A DNA stretch of 64,000 nucleotides from Streptomyces malaysiensis subsp. samsunensis (GCF_024519315.1 NZ_JANIIC010000021.1:1-64000), one strand, 5' to 3'. Counted from the first letter of the stretch, positions 33,077 to 41,097 are shown. Translations and numbers: made by a program. The notes: generated from the letters alone by a model not told the origin.

Positions 33077-33484
33077 ATGACCACGCAGTCCCCTCTCGTC
33101 GTCGACCTCGCCGCGGTCGCCCCCAACCGTCGGCGCGGTGGCGACGTGCGCGCCATGCTCACCCCGACCCTGGTGGGCGCCACGAGCGGCTTCATGGGGA
33201 TGGCCATCGTGGGGCCCGGTGAGCGGGTCGCCGAGCACTACCACCCGTACTCCGAGGAGTTCGTGTACGTCGTCAGCGGCGATATGGAGGTGGACCTGGA
33301 CGGTGAGGCGCATCCCCTCCGCCCCGACCAGGCGCTCCTGATCCCCATCAACATGCGCCACCGGTTCCGCAACGTGGGCACCACCGAGGCCCGGATGGTC
33401 TTCCACCTCGGGCCCCTGGCGCCGCGCCCCGAGCTCGGTCATGTGGACACCGAGGCCGCGGAACCCGCCGAGGCGACGTCGTGA
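33077..33484 (+). CDS. whiE-ORFII: Cupin-domain spore pigment protein, whiE ORFII type
   Basis: 135 residues forming a single cupin barrel: GERVAEHYHPYSEEFVYVVS with His54 and His56 and Glu60/61 as candidate metal ligands, GDMEVDLDGEAHPLRPDQA, IPINMRHRFRNVG (third His) and MVFHLGPLAP. The position between the SchA/CurD gene and KS-alpha matches whiE ORFII. Cupins in aromatic polyketide clusters can act as oxygenases or isomerases. A strong GGAGGAAG is upstream. Its stop overlaps the KS-alpha GTG start (GTGA). Confidence 0.92.
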   Translation: MTTQSPLVVDLAAVAPNRRRGGDVRAMLTPTLVGATSGFMGMAIVGPGERVAEHYHPYSEEFVYVVSGDMEVDLDGEAHPLRPDQALLIPINMRHRFRNVGTTEARMVFHLGPLAPRPELGHVDTEAAEPAEATS

Positions 33485-34749
33485 CCCGACGGGTGGTGGT
33501 CACCGGGCTCGGCGTCGTCGCCCCTGGCGGGCCAGGCGTTCCGGCGTTCTGGGACATGCTCACCGCGGGCCGTACGGCCACCCGCAACATCACGCTCTTC
33601 GACGCGGAGCGGTTCCGCTCCCGCATCGCCGCCGAATGCGACTTCGACCCGCTGGCCGGCGGTCTGAGCTTCGAGCAGATCGAACGCTCGGACCGCTATG
33701 TGCAGTTCGCCCTGGTGGCCGCCCAGGAGGCGGTCCGGGACTCCGGTCTGGACCTCCAGGCGCTCAACCCCTGGCGGATAGGGGTCTCACTGGGCAGCGC
33801 GGTCGCCGCCTCCACCCGGCTTGAGCAGGACTACGTCAAGGTCAGCGACGCCGGTGAGCACTGGGATGTGGACCACCGCAAGGCGGGTCCGCACCTTCAG
33901 CACGCGTTCTCCCCGAGCGCGCTGTCCTCCGGGGTGGCGGAGCTGACCGGGGCGCAGGGCCCGGTGCAGTCGGTCTCCACCGGCTGCACCTCCGGTCTGG
34001 ACGCCATCGGATACGCCTTCCAGGCGATCGAGGAGCGGCGGGCCGATGTGTGCGTCGCCGGGGCCGCGGACTCGCCGATCACCCCGCTGACCGTGGCCTG
34101 CTTCGACTCGATCAAGGCCACCTCGGCCAACAACGACAACGCGGCCACCGCGTCCCGGCCGTTCGACGCCCACCGGGACGGCTTCGTCCTCGGCGAGGGC
34201 GCCGCGGTGCTGGTCCTGGAGGAGCTGGAGCACGCCCGTGCCCGAGGGGCCCGGGTGTACTGCGAGTTCCGGGGGTTCGCCACCTACGGCAACGCCTACC
34301 ACATGACCGGTCTGACCCGGGAAGGGCTGGAGATGTCCGAGGCGATCGACCACGCCCTCGGCCACGCCCGCGTCAACAGCTCCGACGTCGACTACGTCAA
34401 CGCGCACGGCTCGGGCACCAAGCAGAACGACCGCCATGAGACGGCGGCCGTGAAGCGGTCCCTGGGCGAGCACGCGTACAAGACCCCCATGAGCTCGATC
34501 AAGTCCATGGTGGGCCATTCCCTGGGGGCGATCGGCGCCATCGAGGTGGTCGCCTGCGCCATGGCCCTCGCCCATGGCGTGGTGCCGCCGACGGCCAACT
34601 ACGAGACCCCCGACCCCGAATGCGACCTCGACTACGTCCCGCGCACCGCCCGCGCCCTCCCGCTGCGCAATGTGCTGTCGGTCGGCAGCGGGTTCGGCGG
34701 CTTCCAGTCCGCGGTGGTGCTGAGCCGGGCGGACGGGAGTGCGGCATGA
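33481..34749 (+). CDS. whiE-ORFIII: Type II PKS ketosynthase alpha (KS), whiE ORFIII type
   Basis: 422 residues of a beta-ketoacyl synthase: active Cys169 in VSTGCTSGLDAIGYA, His309 in NAHGSGTKQNDRHE, Lys341 and His346 in KSMVGHSLGAIG. It condenses malonyl units on the ACP as a heterodimer with the chain length factor encoded next. GTG start overlaps the cupin stop; its own stop overlaps the next ATG. Spore pigment synthases of this type make long (about 24-carbon) aromatic polyketides; chain length here is inferred from the cluster type. Confidence 0.96.
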   Translation: MTRRVVVTGLGVVAPGGPGVPAFWDMLTAGRTATRNITLFDAERFRSRIAAECDFDPLAGGLSFEQIERSDRYVQFALVAAQEAVRDSGLDLQALNPWRIGVSLGSAVAASTRLEQDYVKVSDAGEHWDVDHRKAGPHLQHAFSPSALSSGVAELTGAQGPVQSVSTGCTSGLDAIGYAFQAIEERRADVCVAGAADSPITPLTVACFDSIKATSANNDNAATASRPFDAHRDGFVLGEGAAVLVLEELEHARARGARVYCEFRGFATYGNAYHMTGLTREGLEMSEAIDHALGHARVNSSDVDYVNAHGSGTKQNDRHETAAVKRSLGEHAYKTPMSSIKSMVGHSLGAIGAIEVVACAMALAHGVVPPTANYETPDPECDLDYVPRTARALPLRNVLSVGSGFGGFQSAVVLSRADGSAA

Positions 34750-35996
34750 AATCCCCGATGAGCGCCCGTACCCGGGGCGCGGCCGTCACCGGTATCGGTG
34801 TGATCGCCCCGGGCGGGGTGGGCACCGACGCCTTCTGGAAGGCCACCCGGGAGGGCATCACCTTCCTCGACCGGATCTCCCGCGAGGGCAGTGAGCACTT
34901 CCCGGTCCGGATCGGCGGCCAGGTCCGCGGGTTCGATCCGGGCTCGATGATCGAGGAGCGCTTCCTCGTCCAGACCGACCGCTTCACCCACTTCGCGATG
35001 GCCTCGGCCGATCTCGCGCTGGACGACGCCCGGCTGCCGGTGGACGACATGTCGCCGTTCGCCGTGGGCGTGGTGACCGCCGCCGGTTCCGGGGGCGGTG
35101 AGTTCGGCCAGCGGGAGCTCCAGCAGCTGTACGGCAAGGGGCCGCGCTATGTGGGCCCGTACCAGTCCATCGCGTGGTTCTACGCGGCCAGCACCGGCCA
35201 GGTCTCCATCCGGGGCGGGTTCAAGGGCCCCTGCGGAGTGGTGGCGAACGACGAGGCCGGCGGCCTGGAAGCGCTGGCGCACGCCCGCCGGTCCATCCGG
35301 CGGGGGGCGGACGCGGTGGTGGCGGGCGCCTCCGAGGCGTCGCTGGCGCCGTACTCCATCGTCTGCATGCTCGGCTGGGACGAGCTGAGCCGGGCCCGTG
35401 ACGCGGGCCGGGCCTATCTGCCGTTCACCGAGGACGCCTGCGGTTTCGCGCCCGGCGAGGGCGGGGCGATGCTGGTCGTGGAGGAGGAGGGGGCCGCCCG
35501 GCGCCGCGGGGTGCGGATCCGGGGCTTCATCGCGGGCTACGGCTCGACCTTCACCGGGCCGTCCCGGTGGGAGCGGTCGCGGGAGGGGCTCGCCCAGGCC
35601 ATCCGGGTGGCCCTGGAGGACGCGGAGTGCGCCCCGGAGGAGATCGACGTGGTCTTCGCCGACGCCCTCGGCGTGCCCGAGGCGGACCGCGCCGAGGCGC
35701 TGGCGATCGCCGACGCCCTGGGGCCGCACGGCACCCGGGTCCCGGTGACCGCGCCGAAGACCGGCTTCGGCCGGGTGCACTGCGCGGCTCCCACGGTGGA
35801 CGTGGTGGCCGCGCTGCTCGCGATGGAGCACCGCGTCGTGCCCCCGACCCCGTACGTCACCGACGTCTGCCATGACCTCGACCTCGTCACCCGCAGCTCC
35901 CGCCCCGCCGAGCCGCGGACGGCGCTGGTGCTCAGCCGAGGGCTCATGGGTTGCAACGCGGCGCTCGTGCTCCGCGGACCGGAAGGAGATTACTGA
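34746..35996 (+). CDS. whiE-ORFIV: Type II PKS chain length factor (KS-beta), whiE ORFIV type
   Basis: 416 residues of a KS-like fold lacking the active Cys. The aligned segment GPCGVVANDEAGGLEAL (161-177) has Glu170 where KS-alpha has Cys169, and where most chain length factors have Gln. The region GGGAMLVVEEEGAARRRGV and the closing KTGFGRVHCAAPTVDVVAALL fit the family. It sets polyketide length and, through the Gln or here Glu residue, may take part in malonyl decarboxylation. ATGA-coupled to KS-alpha and TGATG-coupled to the ACP gene. Confidence 0.94.
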   Translation: MKSPMSARTRGAAVTGIGVIAPGGVGTDAFWKATREGITFLDRISREGSEHFPVRIGGQVRGFDPGSMIEERFLVQTDRFTHFAMASADLALDDARLPVDDMSPFAVGVVTAAGSGGGEFGQRELQQLYGKGPRYVGPYQSIAWFYAASTGQVSIRGGFKGPCGVVANDEAGGLEALAHARRSIRRGADAVVAGASEASLAPYSIVCMLGWDELSRARDAGRAYLPFTEDACGFAPGEGGAMLVVEEEGAARRRGVRIRGFIAGYGSTFTGPSRWERSREGLAQAIRVALEDAECAPEEIDVVFADALGVPEADRAEALAIADALGPHGTRVPVTAPKTGFGRVHCAAPTVDVVAALLAMEHRVVPPTPYVTDVCHDLDLVTRSSRPAEPRTALVLSRGLMGCNAALVLRGPEGDY

Positions 35997-36250
35997 TGTC
36001 CACTCAACTGTCCTACGGGGAGCTGGCCACGCTGATGAAGCGGTGCGCCGGGCTCACCGTCGACCCGGACATGATGCAGGCCCGGCCGGACTCCACCTTC
36101 GAGGAGTACGGCCTGGACTCGCTCGGTCTGCTCGCCATCGTGGGCGAGCTGGAGAACCGTTACGGCACCCCGATCGAACCGGGCGCCGAAAGCTGCAAGA
36201 CCCCCGGTGACTTCCTCGACGTCATCAACACCTCACTCACAGGAGCATGA
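35996..36250 (+). CDS. whiE-ORFV: Acyl carrier protein, whiE ORFV type
   Basis: 84 residues with the phosphopantetheine site YGLDSLGLLAIV (Ser42), an N-terminal helix FxELxxLMKRCAGL-like stretch and acidic helices, standard for type II PKS ACPs. It carries the growing polyketide between synthase, aromatase and cyclase. GGAAGGAG is 7 bases before the ATG, which overlaps the chain length factor stop. It would need a Sfp-type transferase for activation; one is encoded at 61987-62730, though nothing shows it serves this ACP. Confidence 0.95.
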   Translation: MSTQLSYGELATLMKRCAGLTVDPDMMQARPDSTFEEYGLDSLGLLAIVGELENRYGTPIEPGAESCKTPGDFLDVINTSLTGA

Positions 36251-36252
36251 AG

Positions 36253-36717
36253 ATGGCAGGCCACACCGACAACGAGGTCATGATCAAGGCACCGTTCGAC
36301 CTCGTCTGGGACATGACCAACGACCTGGAGAACTGGCCGGAGCTGTTCAGCGAGTACGCCTCGGTCGAGGTGCTCCAGCGGACCGGTGACACCACCACCT
36401 TCCGCCTCACCATGCACCCCGACGAGGACGGCAAGGTCTGGAGCTGGGTCTCCGAGCGGGAGACCGCCCGCGATGTGCGCACGGTCTGGGCGCGCCGCGT
36501 GGAGCCCGGCCCCTTCGCGTACATGAACATCCGCTGGGAGTACGAGGAGGAGTCCGAGGGCACCCGCATGCGCTGGACCCAGGACTTCGAGATGCGGCCC
36601 GAGGCCCCGGTCGACGATCCCACGATGACGGATCACATCAACCGCAACTCCCGTATCCAGATGGATCTGATCCGGGACAAGATCGAGCAGCGGGCCCGGG
36701 AAACGGTGGGGGCGTGA
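36253..36717 (+). CDS. whiE-ORFVI: Polyketide aromatase/cyclase, whiE ORFVI type
   Basis: 154 residues of the START/SRPBCC fold: MAGHTDNEVMIKAPFDLVWD start, then DMTNDLENWPELFSEYASVEVL, TFRLTMHPDEDGKVWSWVSE and RMRWTQDFEMRPEAPVDD, as in WhiE ORFVI and TcmN-type first-ring cyclases. The ATG at 36253 (7 bases after AGGAG) is preferred over the overlapping ATG at 36247. It should close and aromatise the first ring of the bound poly-beta-ketone. Confidence 0.94.
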   Translation: MAGHTDNEVMIKAPFDLVWDMTNDLENWPELFSEYASVEVLQRTGDTTTFRLTMHPDEDGKVWSWVSERETARDVRTVWARRVEPGPFAYMNIRWEYEEESEGTRMRWTQDFEMRPEAPVDDPTMTDHINRNSRIQMDLIRDKIEQRARETVGA

Positions 36718-37049
36718 CCATGTACCGCACCATGATCGTGGCCAAGATGCAGCGGGACGCGGCTCCCCAGGTCGCCAAGATCTTCGCGGAGTCCGACCGC
36801 GGCGAGCTGCCCAAGCTGATCGGCGTCACCGGCCGCAGCCTCTTCCAGTTCGGCGATGTGTATCTGCATCTGATCGAGGCCGAGCGGCCGCCGGCCACCG
36901 AGGTCACCAAGTACGCCAAGCACCCGGAGTTCCGCGACGTCAGCACGCGCCTCCAGCCCTATATGCAGGCGTACGACCCGGAGACCTGGCGCGAGCCCAA
37001 GGACGCCATGGCGCACGAGTTCTACCGCTGGGACCGCACTCAGGGGTAG
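36714..37049 (+). CDS. whiE-ORFVII: TcmI-family polyketide cyclase, whiE ORFVII type
   Basis: 111 residues of the ferredoxin-like TcmI fold: MYRTMIVAKMQRDAAPQVAK, FQFGDVYLHLIEAERP, and a C-terminal AHEFYRWD. It is the usual last gene of spore-pigment operons and closes later rings. The GTG start overlaps the aromatase stop (GTGA), so seven genes from the cupin onward are chained by overlaps or near-overlaps. A strong hairpin terminator lies 15 bases after the stop. Confidence 0.94.
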   Translation: MTMYRTMIVAKMQRDAAPQVAKIFAESDRGELPKLIGVTGRSLFQFGDVYLHLIEAERPPATEVTKYAKHPEFRDVSTRLQPYMQAYDPETWREPKDAMAHEFYRWDRTQG

Positions 37050-37064
37050 CGCAGCGCCGCACGG

Positions 37065-37103
37065 GGCCGCCGACGGAGTTCACACCTCCCGGCGGCCCTT
37101 TTC
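37065..37103 (+). terminator. Terminator of the spore pigment operon
   Basis: GGGCCGCCG at 37065-37073 pairs with CGGCGGCCC at 37091-37099, followed directly by TTTT. A stem of 9 bp with a T-run is a convincing intrinsic terminator after the last cyclase gene. Confidence 0.8.
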
Positions 37104-37384
37104 GTCATCCGCCTCGGTTTCATTATGCGCGGCGGATGAAAATCTCACACTACTGGGCTCATCGGAATGATGTCTGCTGAAAAGGTGAAAGGGCATCAGC
37201 CCGTTCGCGCGGCAAATGAGTGATCATTGCGCTTATCTCCACCCAGAGGGCTTACAACCGAGCAGATCGCAGGCCGCGCCGAGTGGCAGGGGGAGCCCTC
37301 TTCGCTGACGGTGGTTGAGACGCCGATGCGATCCCTTTATCTGGCAAATAGTCAGTATCGCGACGGCGCCGGAAGGAATGGCTC
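37104..37384 (+). promoter_or_regulatory. AT-richer upstream region of the LANTG surface protein
   Basis: This 281-base stretch is the least GC-rich intergenic segment in the window, as often seen around developmentally regulated promoters. A small inverted repeat AATGA-GTGA-TCATT lies at 37215-37228. A possible promoter is TTGAGA (37315-37320) with TTATCT 16 bases on, low confidence. GGAAGG precedes the next ATG at 37385. No ORF is credible here. Confidence 0.4.
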
Positions 37385-37936
37385 ATGCGATCTACTCGCG
37401 CACTCTTCACCGGGGCGGCGATTGCCGCCACCCTGACCCTGGGCGCCCCCGCCGCCGCGTTCGCCGCCGACGTCTCGGACCCGGGCGGTCACGGTGGGTA
37501 CTCGAGCAGCCAGGAGTCCTCCGAGGACGGCTACGGCCAGGGCGGCAGCTCCTGGAAGGACAAGGACGACCACGGCCGCGAGGAAGGCCGGGAAGACCAC
37601 GGCAAGGAAGAAGAGCACGGCAAGGAGGACCCGGGCAAGGACGAGGGCGAGGGCGAGGACTGGTCCGGCCGGGGCAAGGACGAGGGCAAGGAGCACGACC
37701 CCGGCCGCGACCACGACCGCGACTGGTCCGACAAGAAGGACGACCACGACTGGTCCGGTGGCTCCTGGCAGGACCACGAGAAGGGCGAGAAGCCGCGCGG
37801 TGGCGTTCACACCGGTGGTGGCGGTCTGGCCAACACGGGCAGCGGCATGGCCGCCGGCTCGGTCCTGCTCCTCGGTGGTCTGGGCGCCGGCGCCTACGCC
37901 CTGCGTCGCCGCAAGCCGACCGGCACCGCGATCTGA
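37385..37936 (+). CDS. Secreted, highly charged surface protein with LANTG sortase signal
   Basis: 183 residues: signal peptide 1-~28 (ALFTGAAIAATLTLGAPAAA), then a long Asp/Glu/Lys/His/Gly low-complexity stalk (~45-140), then a cell-wall sorting signal LANTG at 148-152, a 21-residue hydrophobic helix and RRRK. LAxTG is the motif described for Streptomyces class E sortases, so the protein is probably anchored to the wall. The next gene is a class F sortase, a likely partner. A hairpin terminator follows the stop. The His/Asp/Glu-rich stalk could bind metals; inference only. Confidence 0.88.
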   Translation: MRSTRALFTGAAIAATLTLGAPAAAFAADVSDPGGHGGYSSSQESSEDGYGQGGSSWKDKDDHGREEGREDHGKEEEHGKEDPGKDEGEGEDWSGRGKDEGKEHDPGRDHDRDWSDKKDDHDWSGGSWQDHEKGEKPRGGVHTGGGGLANTGSGMAAGSVLLLGGLGAGAYALRRRKPTGTAI

Positions 37937-37958
37937 GCCTGACTCTTCGTATTCTGTG

Positions 37959-37997
37959 CTGCCGTGGCACCTCCGCCGAGCGGTGGTGCCACGGCAG
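37959..37997 (+). terminator. Terminator after the LANTG protein
   Basis: CTGCCGTGGCACC (37959-37971) pairs perfectly with GGTGCCACGGCAG (37985-37997), a 13-bp stem with a 13-base loop. It would limit read-through into the sortase gene, which may need its own promoter. Confidence 0.75.
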
Positions 37998-38046
37998 TTC
38001 CACGAGCGCTATGAGAAAAGCGGCCGCGAGAAAAGCGCCTTGGGCA

Positions 38047-38106
38047 AAGCACTGCGAGACGAAGCACTGCGAGACAAGGCGTTGTAAGACAAGGCGCTGT
38101 AAGAAA
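38047..38106. repeat. Four 15-bp tandem repeats upstream of the sortase
   Basis: Units begin at 38047, 38062, 38077 and 38092: two of AAGCACTGCGAGAC(G/A) then two of AGGCGYTGTAAGA(C/A)A, followed by a fifth half unit. They lie in the 183-base gap just before the sortase gene, between its likely promoter and start. Possibly a slippage tract or a binding array. Confidence 0.7.
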
Positions 38107-38119
38107 GGCGAACACCCCT

Positions 38120-38845
38120 ATGGGAAAGCCGGCCAAGCAGGGCGCTGCCGATGGCAACACCCGTATCCTCCGCTGGGCCGCCGCGTCGGCCCTCATCGGC
38201 GTATTCCTCATCTACAACTCCGTTGACGCCGCCTCCCAGAACACTCCGTCGGTGGCCCGGCCCACGGCCAGCGCCCCCGCGTCCATCTCCGAACCGGAGA
38301 GCGACACCTCGAACGAGGACGAGTACGCGGACTCCTCGGAGTCACAGACCGCCCCCGAGTCCCGTCCGGGACCCGCGCTGCCGCGCTCCCCCGCGTCCCA
38401 TCTGGACATCCCCTCGATCGGGGTGAGCGCGCCCTTCGTCCCCCTGGCGCTCGACGCCGCGGGTGTGCTGGTCCCGCCCCCGGACACCGAGCAGAACCTG
38501 GTGGGCTGGTACGAGGGCGGCCCCTCGCCCGGTGAGCGCGGCAACGCCATCGTGGCCGGCCATGTGGACACCAAGGTCGGCCCCGCGGTGTTCGCCACCC
38601 TCAGCCAGCTCAAGCCGAAGGGCAAGGTGGCCATCACCCGCGAGGACGGGATCGTGGCGACCTTCGTGGTCGACAAGATCAAGACGTTCAAGAAGAACGC
38701 CTTCCCGGACGAGAAGGTCTACGGGGACACCTCCAACGCCCAGCTGCGGCTGATCACCTGCGGCGGGGTCTATGACCACACGGCCAAGGACTACACGGCC
38801 AATGTGGTGGTGTTCGCGCACCTCAGCTCGTACCGGTACAGCTGA
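38120..38845 (+). CDS. Class F sortase
   Basis: 241 residues: a short cytoplasmic N-end, one membrane helix (~18-36), a Pro/Ser/Glu-rich linker (~40-90) and a sortase catalytic domain. His148 in GNAIVAGHVDTK and Cys214 in RLITCGG are the expected catalytic pair; I could not place the catalytic Arg with confidence. Class F sortases of actinobacteria anchor proteins to peptidoglycan. Position directly after a LANTG-bearing protein suggests a dedicated enzyme-substrate pair. Confidence 0.9.
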   Translation: MGKPAKQGAADGNTRILRWAAASALIGVFLIYNSVDAASQNTPSVARPTASAPASISEPESDTSNEDEYADSSESQTAPESRPGPALPRSPASHLDIPSIGVSAPFVPLALDAAGVLVPPPDTEQNLVGWYEGGPSPGERGNAIVAGHVDTKVGPAVFATLSQLKPKGKVAITREDGIVATFVVDKIKTFKKNAFPDEKVYGDTSNAQLRLITCGGVYDHTAKDYTANVVVFAHLSSYRYS

Positions 38846-38877
38846 CGCGCCGAGCGCTCCGCGGGAAGCGCGCCGAT

Positions 38878-38928
38878 ACGCCACGGTGCCCGCGTCGTCG
38901 AGGAAGGACGACGCGGGCACCGTGGCGT
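38878..38928. terminator. Strong bidirectional terminator between sortase and O-methyltransferase
   Basis: A 22-bp perfect stem: ACGCCACGGTGCCCGCGTC continuing GTC, loop GAGGAAG, then the exact complement, centred at 38903. It lies between the convergent sortase (stop 38845) and methyltransferase (stop 38939) genes, so it can end transcripts from both sides. Confidence 0.92.
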
Positions 38929-38938
38929 TGGTGTGCCG

Positions 38939-40009
38939 CTAGCGGCGGGCCGTGGCGGGCACCGTGGAGTCGAAGGCGTGCAGCGCGCCGTTGACGGGCC
39001 GGATGTCGGTCACGTTCAGACCGGCCTCGGTCATCCGCGCCACCATGCTGCTCTCGGTGTGCTTCCGGCCGCCCACATTGAGCAGCAGGAACAGATCCAT
39101 CGCGGTGGTGAAGGAGGAGAGGCTGTTGTCGACGAGATTCTCGATGACGACCACCCTGGCGCCGGGCCGCGCCGCCGCGACCACGTTGGCGAGCGTCCGG
39201 CGGGTGCTCTCGTCGTCCCATTCGAGGATGTTCTTGATGATGTAGAGGTCGGCCTCGACGGGGACCTCACGGCGGCAGTCGCCGGGTACCAGCGTCGCCC
39301 GCGAGGCCAGGGCCCCGCCGTCCCGCAGCCGCGGATCGGCGTTCGCCACCACCTGCGGCAGATCCAGCAGCGCACCGTGCAGCGCCGGGTGCCGCTCCAG
39401 CAGGCTGGCCAGCACATGCCCCTGGCCGCCGCCGATGTCCACCACCCCCTTGACCCCGTCGAGTTCGAGGAAGGCGGCGACGTCGGCTGCGGACTGCCGG
39501 CTGGAGGTGGTCATCGCGGCGTCGAACACCCGGGCCGACTCGGGCGCGTCCTCATGGAGATAGGCGAAGAAGTCCTTGCCGTAGATCTCCTTGGCGACAC
39601 AGCCGCCGGTGCGCACCGCCCGGTCCAGCAGCGGCCACGCGTCCCAGGTCCATGGCTCGGTGCACCACAGGGCGATGTTCCGCAGGCTGCCCGGGGTGTC
39701 CTCGCGCAGCAGCCGGGACATCTCGGTGTGCCGGAAGCGGCCGTCGTCGCTCTCGGCGAAGATCTGGCAGCAGGCCAGGGAGCGCAGCAGCCGGCGCAGC
39801 GGATCGGGCTCGACGTCCACGGCGGAGGCCAGTTCGCCGATGGAGGCGGGCCGCTCCCCCAGCGCGTCGGGGATCCGCAGCCGGACCGCGGCGCGTACCG
39901 AGGCCGCGCGCGCGGCGCCGAAGACGATCTCGCGCAGCCGCATGGGCGGCGGGAGCGCGGCCGGTGGGGGCTGTGCCGCGGAAGCGGAGGTGGTGTCCAC
40001 AGTGGTCAT
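38939..40009 (-). CDS. SAM-dependent O-methyltransferase (polyketide type)
   Basis: 356 residues: a dimerisation/winged-helix N-part (~25-110, with VRLRIPDALGERPASIGEL), then the O-methyltransferase_2 domain with GVVDIGGGQGHVLASLL, LVPGDCRREVPVEADLYIIK and late VVVIENLVDNSL. This is the family of plant- and Streptomyces-type small-molecule methyltransferases, including those in aromatic polyketide clusters. It lies 1.9 kb from the pigment genes, so it may decorate the pigment, but a terminator and two unrelated genes intervene. It starts 11 bases after the beta-helix gene stop. Confidence 0.88.
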   Translation of the reverse strand: MTTVDTTSASAAQPPPAALPPPMRLREIVFGAARAASVRAAVRLRIPDALGERPASIGELASAVDVEPDPLRRLLRSLACCQIFAESDDGRFRHTEMSRLLREDTPGSLRNIALWCTEPWTWDAWPLLDRAVRTGGCVAKEIYGKDFFAYLHEDAPESARVFDAAMTTSSRQSAADVAAFLELDGVKGVVDIGGGQGHVLASLLERHPALHGALLDLPQVVANADPRLRDGGALASRATLVPGDCRREVPVEADLYIIKNILEWDDESTRRTLANVVAAARPGARVVVIENLVDNSLSSFTTAMDLFLLLNVGGRKHTESSMVARMTEAGLNVTDIRPVNGALHAFDSTVPATARR

Positions 40010-40020
40010 CACGCCGCCTC

Positions 40021-41097
40021 TCAGCACCGGCCCGTGGGCGCGGACAGCTCACAGACGTTGTCGGTGAAGGTGTTGTCGGGGCCCTTGTCCCGGTCGGCCA
40101 GGTCGGCGGGCTGGTTGCCGCTCAGCACGTTCCGGCTGATGGCGTTCTTGGCGTTGGGGGCGCCGACGACGCTGGTGTAGAGCACGATCCCGCCGGACAT
40201 GGGCGAGGTGCCCACGTTGCCGTTCACCTGGTTGCCCGTCACCCGGGTGCCCTCGGTGCCGGTGAGCACGATGCCGGCGCCCTGGATGAAGGGGAGCCGG
40301 TCGGTGGCCTCGCAGTAGGCGTTGTTCTCGAAGACGGAGTTGTGGCGGACGTTCAGGTCCCCGGCGCGCGGGGTCGATTCGTCGCCGACGATGAACACCC
40401 CGGCGCAGTTGCCGGTGATGGTGTTCCGCTCCACCGTGAGGTCGCGCAGCCGGCGGACCACGACACCGGTCCGGTTGCCGCTGAGCTCATTGCCGGCCAC
40501 CAGGGTGCCCAGGGCGTCGGTGGCGCCGCCCTCGGCGTCGATGGTGTTGGCCAGGAAGACGCCGGACTGCTTGTTGTTCCGCGAGACGTTGTCGGCGAAG
40601 GTGCCGCGGGTGGACATCTCCTGACCCATGCCCTGCTGGCCGTTGGCCTCGGAGACGGTGTCCCGTACGGTCATCCGGTCGGTGCCGGAGCCCCAGATGC
40701 CGTTCTTGGGGAAGCCGGTGACCTTCAGTGAGCCGATCCGTACATCCGAGACGGGGTCTTCGGCCGTCCCGGTGACGCAGATGCCGTGGCCGGCCTCGCC
40801 GCAGGCGTTGTCCGAGGGCTTCTCGGCCGGGGAGAGCACGGTGGACTCGCCCGCGCCGAGCAGGGTCAGCCGGTCGGTGGTGATCTGGATGTTCTCCCGG
40901 TAGGTGCCGGGACGGATCTCGATGGTGTCGCCGGGCGCGGCGGCGTCCACGGCGGCCTGGATGGACTGGCCCGGCTGGACCACATGGCGGGTGGCCGCCT
41001 GGTCGGCGGGGGCGGCGTGGGCCGCGGGGAGCTGGGCGAGTTCGATGACGACGACGGCCGTGAGGCCCGCGAGGTGACGAAGTTTAGGTGTGCGCAT
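40021..41097 (-). CDS. Secreted right-handed parallel beta-helix protein
   Basis: 358 residues with a signal peptide (~1-28, LAGLTAVVVIELAQLPAAHA), then VQPGQSIQAAVDAAAPGDTI, the usual N-cap of periplasmic copper-binding/NosD-type or pectate-lyase-like beta-helices, and repeated coils with N-x-I/V-x-G-N-x-x-G spacing such as GNRTGVVVRRL and TGNCAGVFI. Such proteins bind or cleave polysaccharides or act as scaffolds. It is immediately upstream of the methyltransferase gene. The ribosome site is weak; the MRTPKLR start is preferred because it heads the signal peptide. Confidence 0.87.
   Translation of the reverse strand: MRTPKLRHLAGLTAVVVIELAQLPAAHAAPADQAATRHVVQPGQSIQAAVDAAAPGDTIEIRPGTYRENIQITTDRLTLLGAGESTVLSPAEKPSDNACGEAGHGICVTGTAEDPVSDVRIGSLKVTGFPKNGIWGSGTDRMTVRDTVSEANGQQGMGQEMSTRGTFADNVSRNNKQSGVFLANTIDAEGGATDALGTLVAGNELSGNRTGVVVRRLRDLTVERNTITGNCAGVFIVGDESTPRAGDLNVRHNSVFENNAYCEATDRLPFIQGAGIVLTGTEGTRVTGNQVNGNVGTSPMSGGIVLYTSVVGAPNAKNAISRNVLSGNQPADLADRDKGPDNTFTDNVCELSAPTGRC

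Noticed and set aside
37385..37936. Chaplin
   Set aside because: It has a LAxTG-type anchor, but no chaplin domain (paired Cys hydrophobic module); the body is a charged stalk.
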